From Nannobrachium achirus (taxonomy: Eukaryota; Chordata; Actinopteri; Myctophiformes; Myctophidae), in contig OY997654.1 of the NCBI GenBank assembly GCA_963921795.1, positions 3,055,706-3,119,705 on the forward strand: a stretch of 64,000 nucleotides of DNA. Reading direction: 5' to 3'. Below the pieces are notes generated by a model that saw only the letters and a program-made list of their open reading frames with translations, was not told where the DNA came from and searched no databases. The translations under genes and the position numbers were made by a program. This document shows positions 12,130 through 21,671 of this stretch, in pieces (position 1 is the first letter of the stretch; each line of letters begins with the position of its first letter).

Positions 12130-13010
12130 CGCAACTATTACCAGTAAGACGCCCTAAGGGCGAGAAGCGACTGTCAGGGCGGGTGGAAACAACAGACTTG
12201 TAAGAGGGGGCTGGGCTTCAACAATTGCAGCTCATCCCTATGGTGGTCTAAGTCCAGACACCAAGTTTCAAGACGGTACTATGCTGCGAACTGGAGTTAT
12301 GGCTGTTTAAAACCCTAGCCAATAGGAGGAAAGAGGGGGGCGGGGCTTCAACAATTACAGCTCGTCCCTATTGGCCGGAAAAAGTGCCAAGTCGTGTGAG
12401 CCTTTTAAAGTTGAAATCACGTTGCTACGCAAAAGTATGCCAGAGTTACGTGTGAGAGAAAAGTGTGATAGCAAAGTGTGACAGCTGCTGCATGCGTTTA
12501 GTAGACAACTTCAACAATTACAGCTTGTCCCTATTGGCAGAAAAAAGGCCCAAGTCGTGTGAGTGTTTTAAAGTTGAAATCACTTTGCTAGGCAAAAGTA
12601 TGGCAGAGTTACGTGTGAGAGCAAGTCGTTTATTGCAAAAACACATTGATTTTAATTGGGGTCATTTTTGACCCCACTCATGGAAGAGTGTAGGTATTGG
12701 TTGGTCATGCATCCAAGGGTTAAGTCTTTTTAGACACAATAAGCCCATTCCCAAGATGCACCACAATCTTCCATGGGCAGATGTGACTTATGGGGGCTAG
12801 CAGTGTTACTGTAAATAGTATTAAAGAAATTGGGGGCTTATTGTGTCTAAAAATACATATTTAGTCACTTGTACGCACTACGCATGCCCCCAACCACTGA
12901 AATCAAACCGCTAAATTGGTGAAAACAATAGAAAGCAGTAAATGAAAACATTTTAACACTCATCTTTTCTCTTATCTAATTACAATCTAAAATATGAACC
13001 CTTGTTGTAA
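12130..13010. repeat. Right arm of the ~0.9-kb inverted repeat
   Basis: Reverse complement of 372-1375 (see that entry). It starts at CAGTAAGACGCCCTAAGGGC and ends near the A/G/T homopolymer tract at 13009-13062. Relative to the left arm it carries an extra miniature element at 12727-12853. Confidence 0.8.
12727..12853. mobile_element. Miniature inverted-repeat element in the right arm
   Basis: About 127 bp with ends TTTTTAGACACAATAAGCCC and its complement GGGCTTATTGTGTCTAAAAA; it is absent from the left arm. A related fragment (TTACTGTAAATAGTATTAAA and TTTATTGTGTCTAATAA) lies at 27117-27200. I did not find a clear target duplication. Confidence 0.65.
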
Positions 13011-13062
13011 AAAAAAAGGGGGGGGAAAAAGAAAGTTTTTTTTTTTTTTTTTTTTTTTTTTT
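13009..13062. repeat. Homopolymer tract A8-G8-A5...T26
   Basis: Consecutive runs of A, G, A and a long T run, probably joined poly(A/T) tails of retroposed DNA or a low-quality tract. Confidence 0.8.
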
Positions 13063-13544
13063 GGGAACATTTCAAAATGTCAAGTATTCTTTTGAAAGCA
13101 TGTACTTTTGAATATTAAGTCTTTAAAGGGATAAGAAACCCCGCCTCTTTATTTGTTTTATCAGATTTCAGAACATGAAAAGATTTCTAAAATGTAGGCG
13201 TGGTTATCTGCCGTTGTGGGGGGAGGGGCGGAGTAATGCGTGCATATCATTGTGTTCTACAGAGAGAGACAGAGTGAAGCTGTCGCAGTGGGCAGGCACT
13301 TGTTGCCGTTTGCATTTCGGAAAACAAATTTTAAAACCAGCCATTGGAGGTGTAAAAAGTATAAAGATTCGGCAACTCCATGTTCTATAACCAGTTAAAA
13401 TGAGCAAGTATTTTACAAACAAGCTGTCTGAGCTTTTATCCATGGACAAACTTTCCCCAGTTCTGGACTGTTTACCACGGAACCTGAGAAGAATGGATGG
13501 ATTGGACGCTAGGCTAGCGCTGATAGCTATTTTCTATGTAGTGT

Positions 13545-13657
<113 letters not shown>

Positions 13658-14457
13658 CGTGACAGTGCGCGCACACACACACAACGTCCACACACGAAAA
13701 ATAGCAGATCTACAAGCTCACAGCGCGCCGCGAAAGCGACGCGTTGTGAGCTTGTTTATCAGCTATGTAGCTATGTAGCCGAGCTAATAGCCGTAGCAGC
13801 AGCAGTAGGGTGGATCTTAAATGACCTTTTTTAGATTTTCTTGAGTCTCACCCCCCAATTATGTTCCAATGTACAAAAAAATGCTTTGGTTAAAATTTGG
13901 TTGAATTTCAAGCATATTTAGAGGTAGCTCAATCAAGTCAAAGATTGTACATTTTATTGGTCAAAATCGAATTGCACTGCAGGCACATTTAAGTTATACA
14001 TTACACATTATTCTTATACTAAGCACAGAAATTATAATTTTTAAGCTTACAAATCTAAACACAAATCTGATTACATGTTTGTCATATGTCAAACCAGAAT
14101 TAATGTATTGTAGGAAATAGCAAAGCAAAGAATGACAATTGCTATTTTTCATTTAACATGCACAATGACATGTCTTTATTGCACACTCTTCAATCATACT
14201 CACAACACACAACAAGTACACAGCCCCACTTCCTTGTTTACCCCCAAAAACCCCGAAAGTCACTGCAGTATAGCAATTCAGTAGTTACTGATCAATTAAA
14301 GTTTGTTTACGGCTATCGGGATACTTGTGCCGATGGTTCTGCACAATTTGCAGCAAGTATTGGAGTTGGGACTCATCTTTAGTAATGAGACCTCAATATT
14401 CTTGTATTAGGTCAACCCCACACTCTGCATGATCATTGACAACATTCATTGCCTTCA

Positions 14458-15050
14458 CTACAGCCAGAGCTTCTTGGTACTGTAGTCTACCCTGGGCTCC
14501 CACTCATCGGGATCAACGTCAAGGAAGTCATCTGGGAGATCCATCATTTTGAAAAGCACTTCAATGTTCTTCCTTGCAATTGTTCCAAGGTCAACAGTAA
14601 TTCTCAGTTCATGATCTTCATTTCCATCTTTCATGGCTCTCACCATCAGCCTCTTCGTTTGCGCGCTCACTTGACTGTCAAACAATGCAAGTCCGACAAT
14701 CTCTGGAGCAAAATACCATAAGTGATTGGAACACTTTTGAGAAGCAGCTTTAGACACTTCAGGATTTATTGATGAATATTCCAGCAACGATTTTAACAGC
14801 TGCCAAGTAATTTAGTGGAGCGCTGACAGCAACAGGTGCCATCATCCATGCCTTCACATAATTGCAAACTGCAAAAATGCACAAATCCATGCATGCTTTT
14901 TCTTCCCTGAAGGTCAGTTTGAATTGGCCATGAAACATCCAGATCTTCATACAATAAATAACCTTTGCCATCCAACGGGCATGATGGGTAGCTCCTGGAG
15001 CTCTGAACCGGATACCTCGAGCAGCGAGTTCATCAATAAATGCTGAGGTG
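14458..15050 (-). pseudogene. Transposon-derived protein, C-terminal part, frameshifted (minus copy)
   Basis: Read on the - strand from 15050, the frames give RFRAPGATHHARWMAKVIYC, then KAWMMAPVAVSAPLNYLAA, then KCSNHLWYFAPEIVGLALFD and DLPDDFLDVDPDEWEPR. The order HHARWM / APLN / LWYxxPEIVGLALFD / DPxEW matches a repeated protein family I know from many invertebrate and fish genomes, where it behaves like transposon cargo or transposase; I cannot name the superfamily safely. It is broken by a stop and frame change between LAAVKIVAGIFINKS and the next segment, and by a 4-base insertion after DEWEPRVDY that shifts the frame. Confidence 0.6.
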
Positions 15051-15186
15051 TCTAAAGCTGCTTCTCAAAAGTTTTCCAATCACTTATGGTGAACAGGGGC
15101 ATATGAAGAGAATTACTGTTGACATTGGAACAATTGCAAGGAAGAACATTGAAGATTTTTTCCAAGGTGCTTTGAGTGGGAGCCCA

Positions 15187-15390
15187 GGGAGGACTACCAA
15201 GAAGCTCTGGCTGTAGTGAAGGCGATGAATGTTGTTAATGATCATGCAGAGTGTGGGGTTGACCTAATACAAGAATATTGTGGTCTCATTACTAAAGATG
15301 AGTCCCAACTCCAATACTTGCTGCAAATTGTGCAGGACTATCGGCACAAGTATCCCGATAGCCGTAAACAAACTTTAATTGATCAGTAAC
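15187..15390 (+). pseudogene. Same transposon-derived protein, C-terminal end (plus copy)
   Basis: The + strand gives EDYQEALAVVKAMNVVND, HAECGVDLIQEYCGLITKDE and LQYLLQIVQDYRHKYPDSRK, closing with TLIDQ and a stop at 15388-15390. The motif ALAVVKxxNVVNDxAECGVDLI matches the conserved end of the family in the entry at 14458-15050, so this arm keeps the C-terminus intact while its upstream part (15052-15180) is scrambled. Together the two arms show that the ancestral gene was present before the palindrome formed. Confidence 0.6.
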
Positions 15391-16020
15391 TACTGAATTG
15401 CTATACTGCAGTGACTTTCGGGGGTTTTGGGGGTAAACAAGGAAGTGGGGCTGTGTACTTGTTGTGTGTTGTGAGTATGATTGAAGAGTGTGCAATAAAG
15501 ACATGTCATTGTGCACGTTAAATGAAAAATTGCAAATTGTCATTCTTTGCTTTGCTATTACCTACAATACATTAATTCTGGTTTGACATATGACAAACAT
15601 GTAATCAGATTTGTGTTTAGATTTGTAAGCTTAAAAAATATCATTTCTGTGCTTAGTATAAGAATAATGTGTAATGTATAACTTAAATGTGCCTGCAGTG
15701 CAATTCGATTTTGACCAATAAAATGTACAATCTTTGACTTGATTGAGCTACCTCTAAATATGCTTGAAATTCAACCAAATTTTAACCAAAGCAGTTTTTT
15801 GTACATTGGAACATAATTGGGGGGTGAGACTCAAGAAAATCAGAAAAAGGTCATTTAAGATCCACCCTAAGCAGCAGCTTCTCATGTAAACACGTTGGTT
15901 TCGGCTCTACGGCTATTAGCTCGGCTAAATACAGTAGCTACATAGCCGATCTACAAGCTATGAGCTTGTAGATCTGCTATTTTTCGCGCGTGGACGTTGT
16001 GTGTGTGCGCGCACTGTCAC

Positions 16021-16088
<68 letters not shown>

Positions 16089-16590
16089 CTACACTACATA
16101 GAAAATAGCTATCAGCGCTAGCCTAGCGTCCAATCCGTCCATTCTTCTCCGGTTTTCTCCGGTTCCGTGGTAAACAGTCCAGAGCTGGAGAAAGTTTGTC
16201 CATGGATAAAAGCTCAGACAGCTTGTTTGTAAAATACTTGCACATTTTAACTGGTTATAGAACATGGAGTTGCCGAATCTTAATACTTTTTACACCTTCA
16301 ATGGCTGGTTTTAAAATTTGTTTCCGAAATGCAAACAGCAACAAGTGCCTGCCCACTGCGACAGCTCTTCAGTCTATGCTCTGAACGAGACGCCAAGCTG
16401 CGTTTCCAAATAAGGCGACTCTCTTGTCAGTACAATGAAACCACAAAACCACCAAATTGCAATAGTAGCAAACTCAACTGATTCTGTATCCTCATTATGT
16501 CCTTAGTGAGGGAAAAAAAAGTCCCAAGGAATCCCATCGGGGCAAAGTTTTGAAAACGACCTACCTACCTTCAATTACTATACACTACAA

Positions 16591-16658
16591 CAGGGGTCCT
16601 CAAATAGAAATCTTGAAGGTCCACAAATATTTTTTGAAACAGGTCCGGGTCCGGAAAA

Positions 16659-16732
<74 letters not shown>

Positions 16733-16737
16733 GTGTA

Positions 16738-16779
<42 letters not shown>

Positions 16780-17452
16780 GTAATGGTCTGTTTCCAGATT
16801 CTTTATTAAAAGGTCTTAGGTCCTTAAATTATGAATGGCCTCACTGTCATCTGGCCTGGGGACTCCTCCAAAATCATTTGGGGACCTCACTTGACTGAAG
16901 TGCAACAACCCATTGAAGGGAGATTACAGAATGTTTAAATCAAAGTGGAGCAGAGATATTTTGCGCTAATGTTTGTTGCTTTGTTTTCTTTTAACAAACT
17001 GGGATAATTTTCGAATAATTTATGCTTGTGTCACAACATGAATATCGATCTGAAAACAAGTATCGCGTGTCAGAGACTAAAGCGGCTCGTAGCTCACTCC
17101 TGTACTGAGTAGGGAGGCTACTGCGTGCAGCTCACGGCTAGCTTAGCTGCATGGCTAGCTGGCTGCATATCCATGCAGAAAGAGAGACGGCGGTGGCACG
17201 TCCCGACAAACTCTCTGGAGAGAAGATTACAATCCTGCAAACACATTCACGTTGATGTTGTTGTGCGTGAATGAAGCCCACTGGTTTATAGTTGAGCTGT
17301 TGCAGGCTGCAGCTCCGAACGCTTCGAGTAGCCTACTACTTGGACGCTTCCGTGGTCTGTGGAATGAACTCTAGTGACCCAGCTGGTAACAGCCTATCAG
17401 CGTAGAGATGACAACCCATGTGGGCCGGCATCAGCCAATCAGCTCGTCATTG

Positions 17453-17502
<50 letters not shown>

Positions 17503-17645
17503 TCACAGCGCATGCAATGAAGTGAAACGAAACGAAAATATTTTTCCTTTTTTTTTTTTTTTTTTTACTATAATTCGTCCTGGGTCCGGTCGGCGGTGCC
17601 TCGCGGTCCGGACATGGACCGCGGTCCGCCTATTGAGGACCCCTG
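16591..17645. mobile_element. Non-autonomous hAT element, 1055 bp, intact ends and TSD
   Basis: Terminal inverted repeats CAGGGGTCCTCAAATAGA and TCTATTGAGGACCCCTG-type (right end CTATTGAGGACCCCTG) are flanked by the exact 8-bp duplication CACTACAA at 16583-16590 and 17646-17653. That is diagnostic of the hAT superfamily. Inside are (AT)n, (CT)n and (CA)n tracts and no transposase frame. The occupied site lies in one arm of a foldback whose other arm keeps the empty site. Confidence 0.93.
16660..16775. repeat. (AT)n microsatellite inside the hAT
   Basis: AT dinucleotides with a few AC/GT interruptions. A second simple tract, (CT)n-(CA)n, sits at 17453-17502 in the same element. Confidence 0.95.
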
Positions 17646-18217
17646 CACTACAATATAAAGGAAAAAATTACTGAAAAAAATTCTGCTTTAAGTGGGATGT
17701 GAGGGGTCAAACTAGGGGTTTTTAATTATTCTGAATCCATTGCAAGCATTTGTTTTGCATGAAAACATTCCTTGGGCTAAAAACGGACCCCAAAAGACTG
17801 AAAATTGATGACTCATCACTAAACCATCGTTTTGAGTGGCCATTTCTTGCCCAAGGAATGTTTTTCGTGCAAAACAAATGATTGCAATGGATTCAGAATA
17901 ATTAAAAACCCCTAGTTTGACCCCTCACATCCCACTTAAAGCAGTTTTTTTTTCAGTCATTTTTTCCTTTATATTGTAGTGTATAGTAAGTGAAGGTAGG
18001 TAGGTCGTTTTCAAAACTTTGCCCTGGTGGGATTCCTTGGGACTTTTTTTCCCTCACTAAGGACATATTGAGGATACAAAATCAGTTGAGTTTGCTACTA
18101 TTGCAATTTGTTTGAGGTTTAGCCTAATTTTGGCCTAAAATGACTGGACTACCGGGCCGCTCACATCTAGAGATCGCGCCTGCTTCGCAGGCGCTCACAG
18201 CTACGTTGCAGCAGTGA

Positions 18218-18644
18218 TCCACCCACATCCATCCATCCATCCATCCACATCCATCCATCCACATCCATCCATCCATCCATCCACATCCATCCATCCATCT
18301 GTCCATCCATCCATCCATCCACATCCATCCATCCACATCCATCCACCCATCCACATCCATCCATCCACCCATCCATCCACATCCATCCATCCATCCACAT
18401 CCATCCATCCACATCCATCCATCCACATCCATCCATTCACATCCATCCATCCATCCATCCATGCATCCATCCATCCATGCATCCATCCATCCACATCCAT
18501 GCATCCATCCACATCCATGCATCCATCCATCGATCGATCGATCCATCAATCCATCCATCCACATCCATCCATCCATCCACATCCATGCATCCATCCATCC
18601 ATCGATCGATCCATCAATCCATCCATCCACATCCATCCATCCAC
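18218..18644. repeat. (CCAT)n minisatellite
   Basis: About 430 bp of CCAT tetramers with interspersed CCACAT, CGAT and GCAT variants. Open frames on both strands (IHPSIHP on one, WMDGWMD on the other) are artefacts of the repeat. Confidence 0.97.
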
Positions 18645-18645
18645 T

Positions 18646-19363
18646 TACTGTACTGTACTTTACTGTACTCTACTGTACTCTACTGTACCTTACTGTACCT
18701 TACTGTACTGTACTTTAATGTACTCTACTGTACCTTACTGTACTGTACTTTAATGTACTCTACTGTACCTTACTATACTGTACTTTAATGTACTCTACTG
18801 TACCTTACTATACCTTACTGTACTGTACTTTAATGTACTCTACTGTACCTTACTTTACCTTACTGTACTGTACTTTAATGTACTCTACTCTACTGTACTC
18901 TACTTTACCTTACTGTACTGTACTTTAATGTACTCTACTGTACTCTACTTTACCTTACTGTACTGTACTTTAATGTACTCTACTGTACTCTACTTTACCT
19001 TACTGTACTTTGCTGTACTCTACTGTACTCTACTCTACTTTACCTTACTGTACTTTGCTGTACTCTACTGTACCTGACTGTACCGTATTGTACTGTACTT
19101 TGCTGTACTCTACTGTACCTGACTGTACCGTATTGTACTGTACTCTACTTTACCTTACTGTACTTTGCTTTACTCTACTGTACCTGACTGTACCGTATTG
19201 TACTGTACTTTGCTGTACTCTACTGTACCTTGCTGTACCGTACCGTATTGTACTGTACTTTGCTGTACTCTACTGTACCCTGCTGTACCGTATTGTACTG
19301 TACTATGCTGTACCTTGCTGTACTGTATCTTACTGTACTGTAATCTACTGTATCTTACTGTAC
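18646..19363. repeat. TACTG/TACTC pentamer satellite
   Basis: About 720 bp of TACTG, TACTC, TACTT and TACCT pentamers organised into higher-order repeats such as TACTTTAATGTACTCTACTG and later CTGACTGTACCGTATTG. It passes directly into (CT)n. Confidence 0.95.
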
Positions 19364-19397
<34 letters not shown>

Positions 19398-19434
19398 CTC
19401 TCTCTCTCTCTCTAACCCCCCCCCCCCCCCCCCC
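19364..19434. repeat. (CT)n followed by poly(C)
   Basis: CT run to about 19413, then a C19 run at 19416-19434. Confidence 0.95.
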
Positions 19435-19775
19435 TTCCCTCTTGAAACCCGATACCTTTGTGATGATAATGACAAATTCACTCTACAGAGGATTGCGCAA
19501 TAGGTATTGCGAAATAAGCATACAAACACAAACTGTACGGTAAATATGCATTTTGAAAAGATGACACTAAGTGGATTACGTTCAGCATAGCATGCAGTAT
19601 ATATTTCTGTAATAATGGTGACTTCCAACACGACCGAATGTCGGGAACCGCCGAACAAAATCAGTCTTTGGCCGTCTTGAGTTGGTGTGGCTGAGATATA
19701 TATTTATAGAAAAAGTGATTTTGTGTTTCGTGGCCCTTTAAGTATTTTTAAAAGCATGTTCCCAAGTACAAATTT
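19435..19775. other. No feature recognised
   Basis: AT-leaning intronic sequence upstream of TMCC exon b. I see no gene or clear element until the block shared with exon b' begins near 19776 (AAGTACAAATTTGACTGAGC). Confidence 0.5.
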
Positions 19776-19831
19776 GACTGAGCAATGTCCACTGCTCTCT
19801 GCTAACACAAACCCGTTCTGCTGGCCGGCAG

Positions 19832-20047
19832 GTCTTTGAGAAGAAGAACCAGAAGTTCGCTCAGACCATCCAGCAGCTGCAGCGGAAGCTGGAGCACTAC
19901 CACCGCAAGCTGAGGGAGGTGGAGCACAACAGCATCCTGCAAGAGCCCAAGGACATGCTGCAGGGCCTGAAGGACGTGGGAGCCAAGGTCACCGGCTTCA
20001 GCGAGAAGCCAGTAGATGTCAAGGGAGGCCTCTCCAGATTCTTCCAG
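19832..20047 (+). CDS. TMCC1/2-like gene, exon b (second coiled-coil exon, first copy)
   Basis: This 216-nt exon sits between the acceptor CTGGCCGGCAG and the donor CAG-GTAGGG, in phase 0 at both ends. It encodes 72 residues starting [20 protein letters not shown], then [31 protein letters not shown] and a closing [10 protein letters not shown]. This is the canonical continuation of the TMCC coiled coil after ...SGRIKQ. It keeps the family-typical VTGFSE that copy b' has lost (9 nt shorter), but its end SRFFQ departs from the usual SSFSQ. Joined to exon a it is in frame, and joined onward to exon a' it is also in frame. Splicing all five exons would therefore give a protein with the module repeated; the more likely alternatives are mutually exclusive pairs or a retired duplicate. 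Confidence 0.88.
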
Positions 20048-20197
20048 GTAGGGATGGGATGATATAGGGATGGGATGATATGAAAAACACTTACGATAAT
20101 CGTATTGTGCAATCTTAGGTTCTATATAAAGTTTTTTATTGATTAGGTGCTTGGTCTACCTACGTATTTTTTTCTAGATTGATATTTCTATGCAATT

Positions 20198-20539
20198 CAC
20201 CCTTTCTTATCCTCCTGGTTGGTCCCTGACTGACCAACCAGCAGGCTCTATCTGCCTTGTCCCGCCCTGGTTCCGCCTTTTTTATGTTGAATTAGCTAAA
20301 ACATAATTATTGGAGAAATAAAAACATTTAAAAACATGCTGATTCACTATGCTGCCACTGAGCAGCTCCAATTAACTGAAACAAAGTTTGAAATTAGAAT
20401 TGAGCACACAGAATAACAATATGAAGCAACTAAATTAACATGGCAGTGGATGGAATGTCCCACTGAATGTCCCACCAAGACACAGCAACCAATGGGTGTG
20501 GAGAGGGGCAGGACAATGGGCGGGACTTGACAAAGGGTG
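20198..20539. mobile_element. 342-bp insertion with 4-bp AATT duplication
   Basis: Ends CACCCTTT and AAAGGGTG are inverted, flanked by AATT at 20194-20197 and 20540-20543. The duplicated TMCC intron at 33263-33266 shows the single uninterrupted site GCAATTGATG, so the insertion is confirmed by comparison inside this window. It has no coding capacity. A 4-bp duplication with these ends does not fit the common superfamilies I can name. Confidence 0.85.
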
Positions 20540-20598
20540 AATTGATGTATTGATGTTGATTGATGACCTTGCTTATTGTATTGATGTATTATCTGCTT

Positions 20599-20660
20599 AT
20601 TGTAAATCGCTCTGGATTAAGAGCGTCTGCTAAATGCCTAAACTGTAAAATGTATCGTGG
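20599..20660 (+). repeat. LINE/SINE 3'-tail motif
   Basis: TTGTAAATCGCTCTGGATTA and AGAGCGTCTGCTAAATGCCT form the hairpin tail shared by many fish L2-type LINEs and their SINEs. The copy in the duplicated intron is at 33330-33375. Confidence 0.7.
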
Positions 20661-20664
20661 ACAA

Positions 20665-21030
20665 TTAATTGTGGGCTCGCCGTAGGCGAGACTACTGAGT
20701 TCCGCCGCATATTTCCGCCGCAGACAGTTGGCATTTTCTGCCGCAGACAATAGAAAGGCAGAGCCACTAGCCAATGAGGTGGCTATGTTATCCTCCACTA
20801 GCCAATGAGGTGGCTATGTTATCCTCATTATTTATAGAGTGAGTTCCGCCGCATATTTCTGCCGCTGACAGTATAAAGGCAGGGCCCTTAGCCAATGAGG
20901 TGTAATTGAGGTGTGGAAAATCTGGGAGTGGTGTTAGCTGGGGTATTGGCTGAGCGTTACATGACAATTAACACGTGACCTTTGGGGGGAAATATATAAT
21001 GAGTTCTGCCGTATATGTATGCCACATATT
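20665..21030. other. CCGCCGCA-rich repeat leading into the Helitron fragment
   Basis: Contains GTGGGCTCGCCGTAGGCGAG and duplicated blocks (CCACTAGCCAATGAGGTGGC twice, GAGTTCCGCCGCATATTTC twice). The motif GTGGGCTCGC returns inverted at about 21869-21880, which may mark the far end of the same insertion. No gene. Confidence 0.45.
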
Positions 21031-21036
21031 ACTAAT

Positions 21037-21671
21037 ATTTCAGGAGGACTGGATAATGTTGTCTACATAGAGAGAGTAGAAGATAGTTTGAAACAAGGAA
21101 TAATACGCAGACAGTTTCCCATAAGGCTTGCATTTGCATGTACAATACACAAGGTTCAGGGCATGACAACCTCAACTGCAGTAATATCACTAAAGAATAT
21201 CTTTGAACCTGGTATGGCTTACGTAGCTCTCAGTAGAGTTAGCTCTCTGTAGATCAGGGGTGGGCAACTTTGATGATGGCGAGGGCCACTATATTTCCAC
21301 CTTCATTCCAGAGGGCCACATTGCATATAGCTAAGTCCTACTTTGTCATTCTAGTATCTCATACAAAAGAAGCAAAAATAGCAGATCTACAAGCTGAAAT
21401 CAATAATATATCAGTATTCCGGTATTAACCTGCGGGACGCATTAAGTGAAGGTGGGGGCCGCATGTGGCCCCCGGGCCGCCAGTTGCCCATGTATGCTGT
21501 AGATTATTACATATAATTGGTATGGATGAGAATACAATCCACTCAAATCGTGAAGTCACTAAAGCCCTTAATAAGATGACACAAGTTAGCTTGGAAAACA
21601 TAATGCCAATTGCTCAGAGGACACAAACTCTCAACGGTCATGACACACTAACCATAATCCATCATAACTAG
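21037..21671 (+). pseudogene. Helitron PIF1-type helicase, C-terminal fragment, disrupted
   Basis: The frame gives [40 protein letters not shown] and [13 protein letters not shown]. These contain the last superfamily-1 helicase motifs ([17 protein letters not shown] and YVALSRV), typical of the PIF1-like helicase of RepHel proteins in Helitrons. The continuation, LLHIIGMDENTIHSNREVTK and the rest to a stop at 21671, lies beyond a 242-bp hAT insertion at 21255-21496. Even without the insertion the junction carries a stop (TAG) and a one-base frame change, so the gene was dead or is dead now. Rep and upstream helicase motifs are absent. Helitrons move by rolling-circle replication; no canonical 3' CTRR end was identified. 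Confidence 0.8.
21255..21496. mobile_element. 242-bp hAT miniature element inside the Helitron gene
   Basis: Starts CAGGGGTGGGCAACT and ends with the imperfect inverse CAGTTGCCCATGTATG, flanked by the exact 8-bp duplication CTGTAGAT at 21247-21254 and 21497-21504. The internal sequence GGGCCGCATGTGGCCCCC is typical of short vertebrate hAT repeats. It carries one half copy of the AGATCTACAAGCT hairpin motif at 21375-21396. Confidence 0.9.

Larger units (their letters stand above)
1375..12140. mobile_element. Superarray of hairpin-bounded CArG/CRE/TATA cassettes
   Basis: A 10.8-kb head-to-tail, partly rearranged array. Each unit starts near CAGTAAGACTCCC, followed at once by a 14-bp-stem hairpin GGAGATAAGCGACC-GTT-GGTCGCTTATCTCC. 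It ends with GGCCGGTGGAGGTTTTCATA and a second hairpin, TGCGACC-TTAC-GGTCGCA. Between them are many copies of CCATATATGG (a perfect CArG box; I estimate about 80 by eye), TGACATCA/TGATGTCA, (GGAC)n and GTGACGTGTGACG runs, CACGTG palindromes, and in several units a TATA-like CTATATAAAGG. Short open frames here are by-products of the repeats and code for nothing recognisable. Isolated copies at 36448-37175 and 61407-62170 show that the unit is dispersed. Confidence 0.8.
16425..18120. mobile_element. Foldback element with a nested hAT in the left arm
   Basis: Sequences 16425-16590 plus 17654-17795 are the reverse complement of about 17825-18120. Shared blocks include AATAGTAGCAAACTCAACTG, GTCCCAAGGAATCCCA, GAAAACGACCTACCTACC and TAATTATTCTGAATCCATTG. 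The left arm is split by the hAT at 16591-17645; the right arm at about 17973 shows the uninterrupted site TATATTGTAGTGTATAG. Confidence 0.8.

Noticed and set aside
18124-18788. Several overlapping frames on both strands across the CCAT repeat (WMDGWMD, IHPSIHP, LLYCTVLY types)
   Set aside because: Open on both strands only because the tetramer and pentamer repeats contain no stops.
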